This document shows positions 11,648-24,647 of a DNA stretch of 64,000 nucleotides, in pieces. The notes beneath the pieces were generated by a model. The model was given only the letters and a program-made list of their open reading frames with translations, was not told where the DNA came from and did no database searches. The DNA is from Leuctra nigra (Eukaryota; Arthropoda; Insecta; Plecoptera; Leuctridae). Position numbers and translations under genes: made by a program. The DNA lies in assembly GCA_934045905.1 (NCBI GenBank), contig OW203768.1:23217060-23281059 (forward strand), written 5' to 3'. Position 1 is the first letter of the stretch, and each line of letters starts with the position of its first letter.

Positions 11648-12781
11648 AGGCCTTGGCCAGGTTGCTTCAGCTTCTACATTATAATGCGACAAGAATGATT
11701 TTATCCAATATTCCAAAAAATAGAATAGATCCGACAATCACAACGCTCACAATGTGACAATTAAACTCTTGCCGCAACCCGCCACACACTGAACGCAAGC
11801 CCGCAACGCATGGAGCAGTGACGTCAGTGAGAGGGACCGCCCTGCAAGCCAGCCCGCGGCCGGCCGCGTGCTCTTACGCTGAAGCAACCTACTAACTCTA
11901 TGCCGTCACATGATAAGTCAAATCTCAAATAAGTCAAATGTCTCTGATTTTACCGTGGTTTACCAAGACATTTACCCCGATAATTATTCCAAACTCGTCC
12001 ACTTGGCGCCTGGCGGTGGTTTCTTAGATACCTACAATCTGATTTCCAGACAGATTTCGGCGATGCATTCAGTAATTCGCACATTCGCACACGGAAGTAA
12101 TTCGCACTTTAATCTATTTGCAATGTCATAATCAGTCTCTGAAAAGTGGTTTGAACAAACTATAGTGTGAACAAACTATAAGTTGTCTCTGAATGTTATG
12201 AAGCCACTGTTTATATAAGTATCTGTCTGCTGATGACTGATTGGGAAATCGATGAAAAGAGAGTTTATTTCCATCCGCGCCTACACATTTTAGAGAATTG
12301 TTACATTTATATACACAGCATTTTTCAACCATTGTTACGGTATTTCACACGCAGTAAAAAATTTCAAATAAAACTTACATTATTCACTGTTATAGTCACT
12401 AATGTAAACGCTTTTATAATGACTATTTTAATTGTCTATAATAATGAAATACCCACTAGTTATTTAATAAAAGCACTACACATACTAAGTTTATTTACTT
12501 GCTACTGTCCTGCCTTCCTCGCATAAAATAATAACACCTGAAATACACCCGTATTCATGAAATCACAAGATACAACCGAAGACAGTCAACGCGCTGCATC
12601 CTGCTGTCTTGACGCCGAGCGATCCCTCGCACTGACGTCAGTGCCCCATCCGTGACCGGAAACTAAGAAGGGGTGAAATTCTGCTCATGGGCCGAAAACA
12701 ACAATTTTTTTGACGCCTCAGTTCTTCCGGCATCAACTACCAACCATTGAAACACATACCTTAGGAAGTCGTACTGGGGCT
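11648..12781 (-). mobile_element. TTAA-flanked THAP-bearing DNA element, copy 2 (inverted)
   Basis: Reverse-oriented relative of 1722-2841, flanked by TTAA at 11644-11647 and 12782-12785. Shared blocks include the 'ccggccgcgggctggcttgc'-type GC stretch, the 'tgacgtca' sites and the 'gaaactaagaaggggtgaaa' end. Its right-hand TTAA is also the left boundary of the Kolobok-like element, so the two abut exactly. Confidence 0.78.
12132..12332 (-). pseudogene. THAP zinc-finger fragment in copy 2
   Basis: A 66-codon minus-strand frame starting MVEKCCVYKCNN, homologous to the ORF at 2165 but with insertions that disturb the second half after YKQWLHNI. Only the first Cys pair and the SFHRFP core are kept. 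No catalytic domain is attached. Confidence 0.72.
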
Positions 12782-14241
12782 TTAAGGTAGGGGGAGCCCC
12801 TGTAACGGTACTTTCCGCAATTTTTGACTCATTCGGTCTTCGACCGTTCCAGAGAGAGGTCACGTTTCTCATTGCTCTGATCAAATATTACTTCTTTCGT
12901 CGAGCAGGGAGGAAGGGTTGCTTGAGCTGGCTATTGTCCGGCCGAGATCCTAATCTCTAGACTTGACAGCAACTCGATGAGCGGAAGAGAACAATGCCTG
13001 AGCGACCCTTTCCCTTTACCTGCTCTAATGACACAACTTATTGACAATTGCCGTACTGATATTATTACGCAGTAGACCTACGTGAAAATTGCGTGTTTTT
13101 AACAATTTAGAATACTAATTACAACATACCTCACTTTTTAAAATGGAATTTTAGTGCAATTTTAACTGATGTTATTGTTAATGCTTAGAAACTCTTACAG
13201 ACATGATGAAATATTTGGGTTTCATTCATTTTTAGGATATTTCTTTATGTTTAAATTATTTAGGTTTGGCATAATACCAAATAAAATTATTCAATTGATT
13301 TTAAGTATCTAATTTTCTGTGACGCAAATTTAGTCCGATATTAGTTAATGTGGCCTTATAGTAATACCGGCCCTTATCCAACAAAATGTATGTGAATAAT
13401 CAAGAATGTATTGACAAAGAATGTGTGAAGCTGAAGCCCAATATAATACTACCTCGTACTCGAAGGAGTGAGTTCATTTATTTTTTAGATCGTTTTAATT
13501 AATCCGATGTTTGGACAGTAGGTACTTACATCAACTACCATCATGGTAAACAAAATTTGGATTATATAAAAACGATTATCCACGGAAATCCAAATTCACT
13601 AAAAGACAATTAACAAAATAGTTATGCATTCAAATTATAATTGGTATTTCATGGGATATTTCATCCTCTTTTAAATATTCAAATTCCAATGAATTGTAAA
13701 AATACAAAAGTATTTCGTAAAACTCATGCGTTCTTTTAAAAGACAAAATTAGACAAAAGTCATCTGATTAGTGATTTCTAACATTTCTTATGCACATTAG
13801 AGGGAGTTACTGGGAAAGTTAGAAGCAAGAGGGACAAACACGGGAAAATCCCTGAAGTTCATGTCGCCTGAACTGGGGTAGTTTGCTACGTGTAATCGTG
13901 AAATGCAGTGAAATTCATTCACTTGCAGATATTGCTTCTTAGTGAACAGTCGCAGTGATCTGAATATAGCCAAGTTTGAGTGTCATTGGAGTGTCTTTAT
14001 AATTTTGCTTGATTGACAAGAGAGATATGTTTAGTGTTTAGAGTTTCTGTTTTTACGTAGTATTCAAGTAGACGGGCGAGTGATTTTAGTGCGTTGAGTG
14101 CCGTCTGCGTTTACATTTTTCTCGTGTATAAAATAAAGAAAAAGCTTTCTATTAAATAAGTTATAAGAGGGACTGGAGTACCTTTCAGTGTAAGATTTAT
14201 TTTTTGTTCTTGTATTTGTATTTATTTCGTACCTATATAAA

Positions 14242-17200
14242 ATGCGCACCTATAAGACAAGTCGTAAGCGAAACAAACGATCGATGATAAGTCGTCGGCT
14301 GGCTGCCAAAAGGAAGGCAGAGAATAATCCCGAAGATACGGAGTAAGTGTAAAAAATTTACTATCATTAGTACATTTTAATGGCGATTTATAATGATACA
14401 TAATATTTATTTGTTATTTTTATATTGATGTCCTACTGTAGGTCCATTTCCTATGAAGCTATAAAGCTTATCAACACTCGATTATAATTTTGAAATATCT
14501 ACATCTTTCACTCTTTGCCAATGGAAAAGGCCGGCTTTTCGTCTTGCTCTGGCTAGTATAGAAAATGTTGTAGCTCGCCATCTCAAAATTACAGTTTTAC
14601 ACAATCGCACTATTCGACTAGAAATAATATTCTGGACGTTTTTACTTTTACTATAGTTTTGAATACTTTAGGTATATTGATTCCAGCAATAATGCTCCAA
14701 AATAATAATTTTTATTGAGAGGGCGTACTGAATTTGATAATGTTATTATAACTTATAAGTACCATGCGTTTTCATTTACTTTTTAATGTTACTGTACAGG
14801 AGCTTATTAGATGCACTTCTGGGTGAACCAAGTACCAGCACCGGCCACAATGATAATATCTACTGCACACCACCGAAGAGAAGGTCAGTGAGATTTAATT
14901 AATTGCAATTAGTTGATATGTGAACGGTGTCTCACAAAGTGTGTTATTTAAATGATCGATATAATGAAAATGCAATATTTTAATACAAAATTTGGTTTAG
15001 TTGTTGAAAAAGCAAAGCGATAGCTACTCATTTCGACACTTTTGACTCTGTTCTCAAATTTTTTGCTCTAGGAATTTTCTGCGGGACCAAATGAGATATT
15101 CACTTTTGTATTGCATGTACTGGCTCATCAACCCTTTATACACTAAAAAAGTGTAAAGCTTATTATTAACTTATTTATTCACTTATTATTACTTAATAAA
15201 TAATTTGAAAATAATTCGTTTTATAATGCAGGTTTCAGCAGACTCGTACTATGTCCGCCGTGAATAGCTCAGAATTAGCTGAAGTTCCAATGACGTCATC
15301 GCCGCAGACCTCACCGTTAGTACACTCTCTAACATACATCTCGATCATTCAATTTGTTAGCAATTTTTTTATTGAAACATTTGATGGGAACTATCTTATT
15401 ATGTATTCAGGGAAAATGAAGGCATGGTTGAGCAAACTATGCATCTTCCACCGCTCGTCATTGTCACGGATAAACCCGATGGAGAGTCCGTCATGAACGT
15501 GATTCCTGGCCGTCGCGTCGTCGATCTCTTCCACGTTGCGCAACAATTTGCAGAATTTGAAAAGGTGAAACGAATCCACTCTACGCAATGCACTTATGGC
15601 GCTTTCTTGATATCACGAGAAGAAAGGAATGGGCTACATTCCACCCTGATATATCAATGCAACATGTGCGAAAAGCAGTTCCTGATCAAAACCGATGCGA
15701 CGGAAAATGGAGTAAACGATGCAGCGGTGTGGGGCTCGCTTTCTGTGGGCATTGGAAGGGCGCAGTTAGAGGAGCTCTTGGGCGTCATGGATGTACCCAT
15801 CATGACGGCCAAGAAGTTCAGGGGACATGAAGAGAAAATCGGACAGGTAAAAATTTATTCAAATATCTGGATTGTAGTGGAAACAAGTACATGTCACCCT
15901 CCTTCCCCTTCCATGAATTTACGTTAGTTTAGCCGGGCTCCCTCTCGACTGGTATCTTTGGAAAAAAATGTTTGAATGAGGTGGGGGCGAATGGAACTAA
16001 TTTCCTTGATTGTACATACCTAGATAAGGTCATTTGAAATTATTAATAATTGAATTAAATAACAGCTGTGCTATGTTCTGACAAATATTTAATATCTGTG
16101 ACGTTTCAGCTGACTAATCGGCTTTCATGAGGCAATGACAGGACAAGACAACAATGTAAAGTAACAGTTTCAATTTTTGTCTTGTTGTCCTGTCATTGCC
16201 TGATAAAAGCGGATATAAGTCAGCTGAAACGTGGCAGATATTTAATATTTATCAGTAATTCATTTTTAAAATACTATGGGATCTAATAGCTTGCATGAAA
16301 ATATTATTATTTATTGAAATTTCTTTTTTGTACATCGTACAAGAATTGGACAAAACATTTAACCGAAAAAATGAAAAAGCACGGAGAAGAAGAACTGCGT
16401 CTGGCAAAATTGCACGGGGACTACTTGGATGGCGTTCCATACGTAACTGTCATCGTGGATGGAGGATGGAGTAAGAGATCATACAAGCACGGCTACAATG
16501 CAGCGTCTGGTGTTGTAAGTAGCCTTTAAAAACCTTTAAAAACCAAGACACATATCCCTCTATGTTTTCGATTATGTTTCTATAACGTTCCACGCATATT
16601 ATTGAGCGAGCGACTACTTTTGACGCTTTTGGCACGGATGTTTGTTTTTGTTTGTTTGTTTTTTGTCTGTCTCTGCTCGTACAGGTCGCACCGTATATGT
16701 GATCGAACTAAATTGTGTACACTTGTAAAGACCACCTCTGAAATGTGCATGCTAAAATTTGAACAAAATTTTCCGATTGGTTCAAAAATGAAAGTGGCCT
16801 GTAGCTCACACAGTTTGACTTATCAAATTAAAAATGTTGAAATTTGTTGAGGCCATTGCGCGTATTGTTTGTGGTCTATGGTCGTATAGTAATATTAGAA
16901 CTTATCGAAATTAATTTCATTTCAGGCTTGTATTATCGGTGCCCGAACAAAAAAGCTATTATATTTAGCTGTAAAAAACAAATACTGCTATGCTTGTGCT
17001 CGGCGAGATAATGAAGCAGAACAGGTGCCTCATGTGTGCTTCAAAAACTACTGTGGTTCATCTACAGGAATGGAACAGGAAATAATTGTAGAAGGCTTCT
17101 GTTCGAGCATTGAGGAACACGGGGTTATGTACAGATATATGGTGGGCGACGGAGACTCCTCGGTATTTGCCCGAGTTCGACAAAATGTACCATATGGAAG

Positions 17201-19413
17201 GTACGTTGAGAAGCGTGAGTGCGCCAATCATGTGATCAGGTGCTATAAAGATAATTTGTATGCACTGTGCAAAAACAAAGGTTTCGGAATTGCCGCAAGA
17301 AAAGTAATCAAGCCTCTTATTGACCGCCTTTGCAAGGGTTCACGTTCTGCAATTCGCTATTGCGAGGGTAATGCCCAAAAACTTAGAGCGGATATCATCA
17401 ACGCCCCATACCACGTGTTGGGTAAACACTCGCAATGCGGGGACTTCTGCAAAAGAAACAACAGAAACGAAGTTGATTACGTTCCAATCATAGAAAAATC
17501 TAACATTTGGCCTGAAGTAAGTATTCAACAAAGTAAATTATATTTTTCTATTCGTGCTAAAGTTCAATGTAAAACTAAAAAAAAAATTATTTTTCACTCA
17601 TTTAGATGAAAAAGCTTTTTCTGGGCTTAGCTGGAAAAGCTGAGGTCCTCAAGGACAATCTTACAACCAACCAGGCAGAAAGGTTAATGGGTTGCGTGGC
17701 AAAGTTTGTGGGTGGCAAAAGAGTCAATTTTTCTACCGGGAAGGGGTATCAGCATCGCTCAATGGGGGCGGGCCTTTCACATTCTGGGGGCCCAAGTTGG
17801 CATCTAAGCCCTTGGAGACGCATGACAACGAAGAGCCCTGGACCCGTCTTCAAGACGATGGTGACGAGGCGGAAGGTCAGCTTGATATCAAGAAACCTGA
17901 ACTTCGAGAAAGAGGGCCCACATCGGCGTCGTCGCAAGCCTGCGGAGGCAGCGGAGGCAGATTTTGACTACGGCCCAAATGCTGCTGTCCCGGACATCGA
18001 TGACGCAGAACTTGAGCGTCTCATGAAAGAGAAGCTTGACAAGCTGCACGCTCAAGTTGCTACTTTGGAGCTCATGCATGCCGTGGAGAGAGGAACAGTG
18101 AAGCAACGAGAGAATGAAAAGTGGGTAAACGCAAGAAAAGACAGATTAACTGCGTCAAAATTTGGCGCTGTATGTAATCGGCGCCCTTACACTCCATGCC
18201 ACAACTTGGTGAGTTCAATAATACACGTTTTCCTTTGGAGACAGAAGCAAAAACAAATGTTTACTTCTTCTAATAATCAAAATTGCTTTTGTTTACTACT
18301 CCCATATACCATGATTGCTATTACTCTTATACATAAAGTCGAATGTCTGTTTGGGTGGGTGTGTGGGTGGATGTGTGTATGTATAGGTGTGGAAGGGTTG
18401 CTGCTCCCCCCACCAGACCGAGCAACGCCGGGCGGGTCAGTTAGTATTATCAGTTTATCACCTTAAAAGTCATAATGCTGACATCTAATCCATCCATAGG
18501 TGAAGGATCTTGTATATCCAAAACCAATACATTCCCGGGCTATACAATATGGCATTGACAATGAGAGGACTGCAATAGAAGATTATGAAAAACTTCATGG
18601 TGTGATAGTGGAAGAAGCCGGCATCTTCATTCGCCCTGAGTTGCCATATCTCGGCGCAAGCCCTGATGGGTTGATTGGCAGTGATGGACTCATCGAAGTC
18701 AAATGCTTGTACTCTCTCGGAACTGAAACGATCAGATCTGCACTCGACTCGTCAAAAAAAAACCTTTGTGTAAAATTAGAAGACAATGAACTTGAAATTA
18801 AAAAGCGCCATAACTACCATTTCCAAATCCAGGGACAGCTGCATTTAGCGGATCGGCAGTTTTGCGATTTAATTTTGTGGTGTGAAGCTGGATTAGAGGT
18901 TCGATTGCACAAATTACTAATAAGAAATTGATTCTGATTTTACGCCATTACTACCATAGTTATTATTGACTTATCAATTCAATCACAAAATCAACTCTTT
19001 GTACTATTTTTAGGTGGTGAGAATTGAACGAGATAGGGAAATGTGGGAATCTGAGATGCTACCTAAGCTGAGTATGTTTTACATGAATTGCATGCTGCCA
19101 GAAATAGTAAATGGCCGTGTGCACAGAGGCATGCAAGTTCGAGAGCCGGCATACATTGCAACAGAGATTGCCAAACGTGCAGCCGCCGCAAAGGTAACAA
19201 CTAGGGAAAAAACAACTCACAGGAAGAAAACAACTCACAGGAAGAAAACAACATCTAAGAAGAATGCGAAAAAAGGTTCAAAGAAAGGTGGGGTATATTA
19301 TTGTATTTATTGTTGTTACATGTGAAACAATTTTATGTGAATTCATTTTATAATGCCGAATGTGTGTTTATTTTCCAGCTACTCAAGTTCCTCAAGAATC
19401 AGATGAAGACTGA
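14242..19413 (+). CDS. Mutator/Kolobok-like transposase fused to YqaJ-type nuclease, 10 exons
   Basis: Ten exons join with no stop into 925 residues: 14242-14342, 14800-14883, 15232-15315, 15411-15846, 16344-16514, 16926-17516, 17606-18208, 18500-18898, 19014-19287 and 19379-19413 (TGA). Every junction is GT-AG and phase-consistent. The N-terminus is Arg/Lys-rich. Residues ~120-490 match Mutator-like transposase style, with VDGGWSKRSY (D274), GDGDSS (D367/D369), ECANH (Cys-x2-His) and NQAERLMG (E515) as candidate DDE and ligand residues. From ~660 the text WVNARKDRLTASKFG, then GASPDGLI and LIEVKC (D746, E756, K758), is the YqaJ viral-recombinase/exonuclease core. The C-terminus has a short Lys/Thr repeat. 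Splice choice for exon 5 is the least certain. It is probably the element's own transposase; domestication is possible but the TIRs argue against it. Confidence 0.88.
16100..16235. repeat. Inverted pair of hammerhead-like cores in a transposase intron
   Basis: Two arms, about 16101-16153 and 16180-16232, are inverted copies. Each end reads inward as a degenerate hammerhead core: plus strand CTGATAA (16200-16206) to GAAAC (16226-16230), minus strand CTCATGA to GAAAC (16141 down to 16103). Each has a potential stem II of the type AGCnGA/TCAGCT. This resembles PLE ends set in inverted orientation, as at 54-63 kb, and is probably a PLE relic. Confidence 0.55.
16605..16855 (-). repeat. Fragment of the AT-rich interspersed repeat in an intron
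   Basis: Begins with the 'gagcgagcga' terminus, followed by a T-rich tract and the reversed body motifs of the AT-rich family. It lies entirely within the intron between exons 16344-16514 and 16926-17516. Confidence 0.65.
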
Positions 19414-20576
19414 CCCCCCCCCCCCCTGAGATTCTTAGTAAACTGTCCCCCACCCCACAAGTACTTCAGAAAAATGCCCCTCCCACTTCCGAGATGTTCA
19501 GGGAACTCCTTCTTCACACCCGCCGCAAGAACCCCTCCGCGAAGTTCTTGTTAAATAATTATTCTGTAATTATAACTTCAAATTATGACAATAAAATGTA
19601 CGTTTATAAACACATTTGGTTTGTTTGTACCTCCATCCCACCACAGACGGTCTTGTAATAATCGCGAATACATCTGATAGTGATAGTATAACAGAGTGCA
19701 ACGACTTTTACTTTCTCAGATTATTGATTCCAGTTATTCTCTAAAATAAATCACACTCCACGAACTTACATCATTGTCGTAAATTATGATTATTCTTTCT
19801 GTCAGTTTTTTGTTGCTATTTTAATGTTCTAAAATAAATTCATTTTTGTAAATTGTAATTTTTATTTTTTTTATTTAGTAGCTATTGAAGTTCAATTTAA
19901 ATATTATATGTCAATTAAATTTGTTTTATATATTATATATTTTCATATAATACCGATTTTATTATCATCAGAGAACAAAACTGAAATGATATTGTAACTT
20001 GATAATAGAATGTCAAGCGAAATGAGAATCTTTAGCGAGATGCGAAATATTCGAAACGACTTTGAAAGAGATAAGATCTGATCAGGATGTCCCTCAACCC
20101 CATTAGTCGGTTCAGTCAAGCGAAATGACTAATGCGACCGTCATTCTACCTGCGCTCGATGCCTTACTGCAGCTCAAATCAGGCAGTTGGGGCACACCTG
20201 TATGCATGCATCCCGCAACAACAAATAACACTAATTAATTAATAACAGACGATCCAAATAAGATACGAGCTTCAAAATAGCTTATTCTCCGCGGATAGTG
20301 GTCCTTCATGATCTGTGAAAATATCAGCTTAATAAACACAATGGTTTAAGAGCCTGACCCATTTCAATGAAAAAATGGAAAAAGTTACATCATTAGCGTC
20401 GCTCAGGCTCTTGATTAGAATGCACTAAGAATTTGAATCAAATTCCATTAAATCGCAAATGAAATTATCTCGGGTTTAAGCCATTGCGCACTTCTCTGTG
20501 ACTTCGGGATTAATTACAATTAAATGTTCAACACAAATATTTTTATCCGAACTCAGAGGGGCTCCCACAACCTTAA

Positions 20577-21785
20577 GGTTTACTGTTAAAATATAAGGTT
20601 AGGTTGTTCGAATAAGAAATAAAAATAGTGCAAGTGATAAAGATTTGATTACTATAAATCAAAAAAAGATAAGATTTGATAATCTTTATTTGAACGAGCA
20701 CCGGTACGTGCAAATTCTCGAATCGGTATTCCGTACCACACACATATGAATCATATAGGTACCTACCAAGGGGTACCTACATAATATTAAACCCTCCGTG
20801 TTCTGTTTATTATAATAGTTTTATATGGGTAGATCAAGAAGCTATAAGCAAAACACTTACATGAATAAAGTAATGGCAAATTGTTTTTGTTGCCTGTAGA
20901 ACTATACATACCTATAGTCGATTCAGGACGTAGACACACTCATGTTCTCGTTTTATAATGTATCGTAGAATCATTGGTCTCATTGTATCATCGACCATTT
21001 ATTGCCCTTGTTCGAGGTCGTTTACAACCATCTAGCTCTTTAGCTCTCTAAGGTTTATAAAGATTAGTTCCGAAAAAATGGACCTTGAGTGGGTGAAAAT
21101 GTAGACATATTTGAGGGTCTATTGGCTCTGCGGTATGTTTGGGCACTTTTACGATAGGGTCAGGTCCATTGTAAGTGAGATCAATGCGAGTGTGTCTGCG
21201 AATAAAATATACCATAATGTAAAATGATAGATGATAATCTTGTTAAAAAAACACACAAGGGTTTATTATTCCGATGGCATACTTCCGCATGTCGAAGGAT
21301 CCCCCTTCCCTTTGTCTACATCTTGTAGTCGTACACGAGGGGTGAACAACTAAAATAATCAGTGTACACTTTGAAAAAAAATAAAACAAAATCAGAAAAA
21401 AATCACATCAAAATAAAAAAAAATAAAAAAAGTCAGGTATGTAAAAAAAAATCAAAAAATCAAAAAAAAACAAAAAAAATCAAAAAATCAAAAAAATCAG
21501 ACGAAATCAGAAAAAAACAAAAAAAAATCACAGCAAAATCAAAAAATCAAAAAAATCAAATATGTAAATAAAAAATGAAAAAATCAAAAAAATCATAAAA
21601 AATAAAAAAATCACATAAAAAATCAGAAAAAATTAACAAAAATTAACTATGTTAAAAAAAATCAAAAAATTATAAAAAATTAAAAAATCAAAAAAAAATA
21701 AAAAAATCACTTAAAATAAAAAAAATAAAACAAAAACAAAAAAAATCACGTGAAATTTTTAAAATATCAAAAAATCAATAAAAAA

Positions 21786-21820
<35 letters not shown>

Positions 21821-22040
21821 CTGCCAAAAATTAAAAAATTATAAAAAAAAAATCATTGGCAAAAATCAAAAATCAAAAAAATCATAAAAAATCAAAAAAT
21901 CAAAAAAAAATCAGAAAAAATAAAAAAAAGTAAAAAAATCATAAAATCAAAAAATCAGGTGTACACTAAAACGTCAAGTTGTTAACCCCTCGGTCGTACA
22001 GTGTGTGGTTCCTTGTTGTGATTTCTTACGCTGAGTCATA
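20577..22040. repeat. Low-complexity region and dispersed repeat
   Basis: About 20955-21145 is the second copy of the dispersed repeat seen at 5746-5935. From 21375 to about 21960 the sequence is almost wholly irregular (A)n-TC units, a decayed simple repeat. The Lys-rich ORF at 21362-21571 is a by-product of this composition, not a gene. Confidence 0.75.
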
Positions 22041-22044
22041 TCAT

Positions 22045-23152
22045 AAAACTAGGAAAACGCTCGGTGTAACGCGTTGATGAGCGAGCACCGACACGAACGA
22101 CATCGCCAATCATAGCACGATCCATTCAATCAAAGATAACTAACTATACATTATTTATTACCAATTTTCCTTGCAACTTTTCATAAACACTCTGGATCAA
22201 TTAAATAACAGATTATTGTACTGATATTTTTCCATCAATCTCTTTGGACAGATATTCAAACACTTAAAACAGCAATAAGTCTGTAAATTCTTGACCGATT
22301 GGGCTAGAAATGTGTAAAATATGATGCTATCTAGTCAAAACTTTGTTTTCAAAACTGTGAAGCACTATCCATATCGTAAAATAAATTATTTTAGATAAGG
22401 TATACCTATACCTATGTATATGAAATACCTACATTACATTTTGACTACATTATGTATTGCAATATGATCCACTAAGAAAAGAATCTGTCTTACATTGATA
22501 TTGAGAATAGCCATCTATAAACTTTGCTTTGCTACATAGAGCAACCCAGAATGCAGTGGAATTTCTGTTTTGAAAAGTCATTTCTGACAGTTATTAAAAC
22601 TGTCAATAAGTGCATCTATGTTCTTGACTGGTAGGACTGAAAATTAGTAAAATAAGAGACAATGTTGATCTTAACGACCATGCAAAATATGAGTTAGATC
22701 AGATTAATATAAAACCATTTGATAGGACAAACGGTGGTGTTGCTACAAAGGCCATTTTAAATTAAGCATACAAATGTCAGTAAAATGTCTATTACTCTTA
22801 AAGTTCAATACAGATTTGTCAAAAAACACCTATAATGCTGGTACACATGACCTTGCCAAATTTGGTGATGATTGGTCAAACGATTGCAGTTTTATCGACA
22901 CACAGTGTTTCTTTCATCCCCATTGCCAACCACTGTACCAACTACACATCAAGTTTCCGATGCAACCAATGGAGCGAAATTGCTGAAAATCATTTTGACC
23001 ATAACTAGAATAGTAATGTAAGTTTTGTGAAAAAATTGGCCTTAACCGTATCTTCGTTTGGAAGGAGACGCCAAAAGCACAGATACAAATAAATAAAAAA
23101 AACAGATATTCGAGCCATAAGTTTCAAGTGGAGACGCTCGCTCCGCTCGCTT
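22045..23152 (+). repeat. AT-rich interspersed repeat, near full length
   Basis: Runs from the 'ctaggaaaacgctc' end, followed by 'gcgttgatgagcgagcac', to the 'cgctccgctcgctta' end. Internal phrases match those at 1540-3106 and 29470-30036. No protein-coding frame is conserved between copies. Confidence 0.75.
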
Positions 23153-23849
23153 AACTATGCCTGTTGTAGAAGATAGCCAGGGTATCGCCTAGAATGCCGA
23201 CCAGATCTAGTCGGGCGTTAGCTCGACGCTGCCAAGCACCGTGTCAATACGAGGTCTACTTTTTATAAACGACGAGCTTACTACCACGACTGTATACTGC
23301 AAGCGCTTCACGCTCGTTTTCGGGGTGTCAGTACGCATGCAAGCAGTGTGAAATGAAAGTTGAAAACCATGGTTATCGGGTATATTAAGCCACTTGACAA
23401 CACCCACCAAATTTCAAATTGCTGCGATCATCCCTTCGGGGTGAATTTTGGGGCTCAAATATGGATGTATTTTGATCATGCTAGTTAGTTAGTTAGTTAG
23501 GTGGCTAGGTTACCACGGTCAATTTGTTTGCCCCTCTCCACAGGTTGAACGGTTTGTTCTAGAGAGTTGAAATTTGGCAGAGACATAGAGTCATAATTAT
23601 TACACGAACCTTTGAAAGAAAATCTGGAAAATTTTGACCGGAAGTGAAGTGATTCCAATTTTAAATTGAATAGTTTTAAAAATCAAACGGGTCCACCGAG
23701 TTTTGAAATTTGGCATCATTAAAGACAATGTATAGCTAGACACTCCACTTCAAGAAAAAACCCAAAATTATAAACCGGAAGTGGAGAAATTATCATTATT
23801 TACGTTCCGCCCTTCTTCTTTGATACAATAAACAGCGGCTCTAATTCCC

Positions 23850-24235
23850 ATCGGACTGGTAGCTCAGTTAGGAAGGCGGCTGGCTTCGGTTTCTGCATAA
23901 CGCGTTCGATTCCCGATCTCGGAAAACTTTTTTTCATATATTATTTTTTAATTTGTATAAGCGATGATACCTTCATGGATATATATTCAAATGAGAGGTC
24001 CAGGGATGCAGTGAAGATCATCAATAGACCGAAACATCGCAATCGCGTCACGCCAGTTGCCATCGTGAACACTGAAGATATCAGGGAAACAGAATATACT
24101 CGCACGTCGTTTTACGTTCCGCTATTCTTCTTTGATACGATACAGACTGCTTTGGTTTCTGTGTGGCGAATTGGCTCGATCACATGAGGCATGAGACTTC
24201 GAACACGGCGTTGACGGGTTCGATCCCCTTAATAA
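23850..24235 (+). repeat. tRNA-like fragments (A-box/B-box remnants)
   Basis: At about 23853-23927 'ggtagctcagttaggaagg' followed by 'gcgttcgattcccg' resembles the D and T arms of a tRNA but does not fold cleanly. At about 24205-24230 a second 'gggttcgatcccc' B-box motif recurs. Both are probably SINE or tRNA-pseudogene debris. Confidence 0.4.
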
Positions 24236-24647
24236 ACGTTTTATTTTTTTATCTTTTTATTTACTTAAAAAATGTTTAACCTTCTTACGTATATATTCAA
24301 AATGTTAATCCGAATACATTCAACGATTACATAGTTACTCTTTTTAATATTATTCTCATTGGACTATAATAATGATTTGTCAATGTACACGTTGTACGTA
24401 AGACTGTGCAATAAAACAATTCGTGGTCATGCTAATCAACAGAATCTTGGTGGCTCAGTTACTAAACTAGAAACCACACAAAAAAGGCTCCATTACTGGG
24501 TGCATTAGGGTGTCACAGCTTTTAATTTGTCAGAATTATTTAATTATGTAAAATTCAGTTAATTAAGTAAATAGTAAAATTCAGTAAATGCTCCATTACT
24601 AATATTCTGTGTATTAGGTGTTTACAACTTTTCATTTGTCACACTTA

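Larger units (their letters stand above)
12786..20572 (+). mobile_element. 7.8 kb Kolobok/Mutator-like DNA transposon with TIRs and TTAA flanks
   Basis: The left end GGTAGGGGGAGCCCCTGT (12786) and the inverted right end GGTTGTGGGAGCCCCTCT (20572) match at 15 of 18 positions. Each is directly bounded by TTAA (12782-12785 and 20573-20576). Between them is a single spliced gene, 14242-19413, encoding a DDE transposase-like region plus a YqaJ nuclease region. TTAA duplications fit the Kolobok superfamily, whose transposases are distantly Mutator-like; this placement is inference. Introns carry later insertions: a hammerhead-like inverted pair and a fragment of the AT-rich repeat. Confidence 0.72.

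Noticed and set aside
21362..21571. Lys-rich 69-residue ORF
   Set aside because: Product of an (A)n-TC simple repeat; no codon signal.
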